A stretch of 7,291 nt of DNA from positions 1 through 7,291 of the forward strand of contig CAIYYE010000034.1 in assembly GCA_903930395.1 (NCBI GenBank), read 5' to 3'. Source of the DNA: an uncultured beta proteobacterium (lineage in GTDB: Bacteria; Pseudomonadota; Gammaproteobacteria; Burkholderiales; Rhodocyclaceae). Of this stretch, positions 6,148-7,291 are shown piece after piece (the stretch's first letter is position 1; each line of letters opens with the position of its first letter). Under the pieces are notes generated by a model that had not been told where the DNA came from, made no database searches, and was given only the letters and a program-made list of their open reading frames with translations. The translations under genes and the position numbers were made by a program.

Positions 6148-7291
6148 TCAATTGTTCTCTATCCGACTAAGATCGAGGGCACCGAAATCGACTGGCCGGT
6201 CGGCCCGCCAACGACTATGAATCGCGTCGCTGGTCGGCCAGAAGCGCGGATCGGACCGGCGCACGCCAAAGCGGTCAACCAGTGCCGTGAAATCTGCCGG
6301 AGATTGCAACTGACCTGCGGCCTTGGCAAAACTCGCCAGGTTTTGGTCATCAAGCACGAAGAACGCGTTTGGATAGGCACCAATGACACCATTCAGGGCG
6401 ATCAGCCTGTCTTCGCTGGGCAGGCGCCGGGATTCCTCGTCGAACAACTCGGCGACGTTGGTGTGGGCGCTGTCGCGGACCAGAGAAATGACTGCCGGCT
6501 TGCCTGTGCCCGGAGTGACATAGAGCAGACTGGCTTCGGGCATCAATGACGCGGCGATCCCCGAAATTGCGTTCAATTGCTGCAAGGCGCTGATTGCAGA
6601 GGCGCCGAGGCCGCTTGAGTTCAGTTCGGAGTACGACTCCCGTACCGGCGCAACGCGATGATTGATTTTGTCATAGAGTTCGCCGAGCGGATTCTTGCTG
6701 ACGAAGCGGATACCGGATTCCTCCGGGAAGTGGGCTGTGGCATCGGCAAAATAGCGATTGTGTGGCTCGCTGCGTTTGCGGTACCAATGATCGAGGACAG
6801 CCTGACGATCCTTGAGTGGCAGGAAAACGAGAAAATTCAGCTCGCTCTCCATGCGCAGGAAATCCATGTAGAGCCTGGTGACAAGCTGGTGACCTACATT
6901 GCCAAATACGTCAAAACCGGCGGTTAGCAGGTAATGCATGCGCTCAAGAAGGGGGTAACCCATGAGAAATGCGGTTTGTGGCCGATCACCGAGCAGGCCG
7001 CGTTCGACAGAAGCGCTGTCGAAGTGGCGGAAGACAGTCAGGGCGGCATTCGGATTGCTGCCATCGCCATCCCAGATATCGGCCATGGTCGGGCGTGCCC
7101 CCTCTTTGCCCAGCTTTTTGATCAAGGCACGCTTGCTTTCGAGGTATTTACGCTCAAGGTCGGCATAGGTGCGCCAGGCCAGAAGACCCGTCGTGCTCTG
7201 GAGTTCGCCGGGCAAACTGAGTACGGGCGCGGCGCCGTCGATCAGTTTTTGCATGAGCAAGGATTCCTTGTCGTTGGGCGCGACAAAGACC
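6148..7291 (-). CDS. cti: Fatty acid cis/trans isomerase (CTI), C-terminal half
   Basis: CTI is a periplasmic haem (cytochrome c-type) enzyme that converts cis-unsaturated acyl chains of membrane phospholipids to trans, stiffening the membrane under solvent, heat or osmotic stress. The frame stays open to the right edge, so the 5' half, including the expected signal peptide and CXXCH haem site, lies outside; 380 residues are visible. Family-typical blocks are FVAPNDKE at the edge, ADIWDGDGSNPNAALTVFRH (70-89 of the fragment), RPQTAFLMGYPLLERMHYLL (103-122), AGFDVFGNVGHQLVTRLYMD (124-143) and FLRMESELNFLVFLP (144-158), and RFWPTSDAIHSRWR near the end. Known CTI proteins have about 750-800 residues, so roughly half is here, with no frame break. 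It converges with the channel-peptidase operon, 27 bases from its last stop, with a stem-loop between them. Confidence 0.9.
   Translation of the reverse strand, partial: VFVAPNDKESLLMQKLIDGAAPVLSLPGELQSTTGLLAWRTYADLERKYLESKRALIKKLGKEGARPTMADIWDGDGSNPNAALTVFRHFDSASVERGLLGDRPQTAFLMGYPLLERMHYLLTAGFDVFGNVGHQLVTRLYMDFLRMESELNFLVFLPLKDRQAVLDHWYRKRSEPHNRYFADATAHFPEESGIRFVSKNPLGELYDKINHRVAPVRESYSELNSSGLGASAISALQQLNAISGIAASLMPEASLLYVTPGTGKPAVISLVRDSAHTNVAELFDEESRRLPSEDRLIALNGVIGAYPNAFFVLDDQNLASFAKAAGQLQSPADFTALVDRFGVRRSDPRFWPTSDAIHSRWRADRPVDFGALDLSRIENN

Noticed and set aside
6217..6927. Plus-strand frames opposite the CTI gene
   Set aside because: They are antisense to strongly conserved CTI blocks and show no independent signal peptide, domain or convincing ribosome binding site.
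1..7291. Search for defence system, toxin-antitoxin pair, CRISPR, tRNA or insertion sequence
   Set aside because: No repeat array, cloverleaf, transposase or nuclease motif was seen. The VF530 gene stands alone and does not look like half of a toxin-antitoxin pair.

Overview
The window reads as ordinary chromosomal DNA of a GC-rich Gram-negative bacterium, most likely a betaproteobacterium; a Rhodocyclales-type genome (Dechloromonas/Azonexus-like) is my best guess from protein style and gene families, not from a marker gene. Seven protein genes are supported, two of them cut by the window edges. I see no rRNA, tRNA, CRISPR array, insertion sequence or phage gene.

Layout. Positions 1-915 (+) hold the C-terminal 304 residues of a nucleoside recognition (Gate) domain membrane protein. 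It overlaps by four bases (ATGA) with a small secreted protein of unknown function (912-1265, +) that has two cysteines and resembles HdeA-like periplasmic proteins. Converging on this pair is a VF530/DUF2132 DNA-binding protein gene (1312-1788, -). Its conserved domain is encoded by markedly AT-rich DNA (about 37% GC by hand count), while its tail has the GC content of the surroundings. A 134-bp divergent intergenic region (1789-1922) with candidate promoters and a short palindrome separates it from the next unit.

Positions 1923-6120 (+) look like one operon: an MscS-family mechanosensitive channel with an extra N-terminal periplasmic domain, a secreted M13 (neprilysin/PepO-type) zinc metallopeptidase with all catalytic residues in place, and a small secreted protein resembling the PliG (inhibitor of g-type lysozyme, E. 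coli YcgK) family. The last gene's stop codon lies inside a 9-bp perfect stem-loop. Converging from the right edge (6148-7291, -) is the C-terminal half of a fatty acid cis/trans isomerase (CTI), a periplasmic enzyme that rigidifies the membrane under solvent or osmotic stress.

How they fit together: five or six of the seven products act at the inner membrane or in the periplasm, and the channel, peptidase, lysozyme-inhibitor-like protein and CTI share an envelope-stress theme. That common role is inference from gene order and family knowledge. I found no convincing new system. The points most worth a second look are the peptidase/PliG-like gene pair behind a mechanosensitive channel and the compositional mosaic of the VF530 gene.
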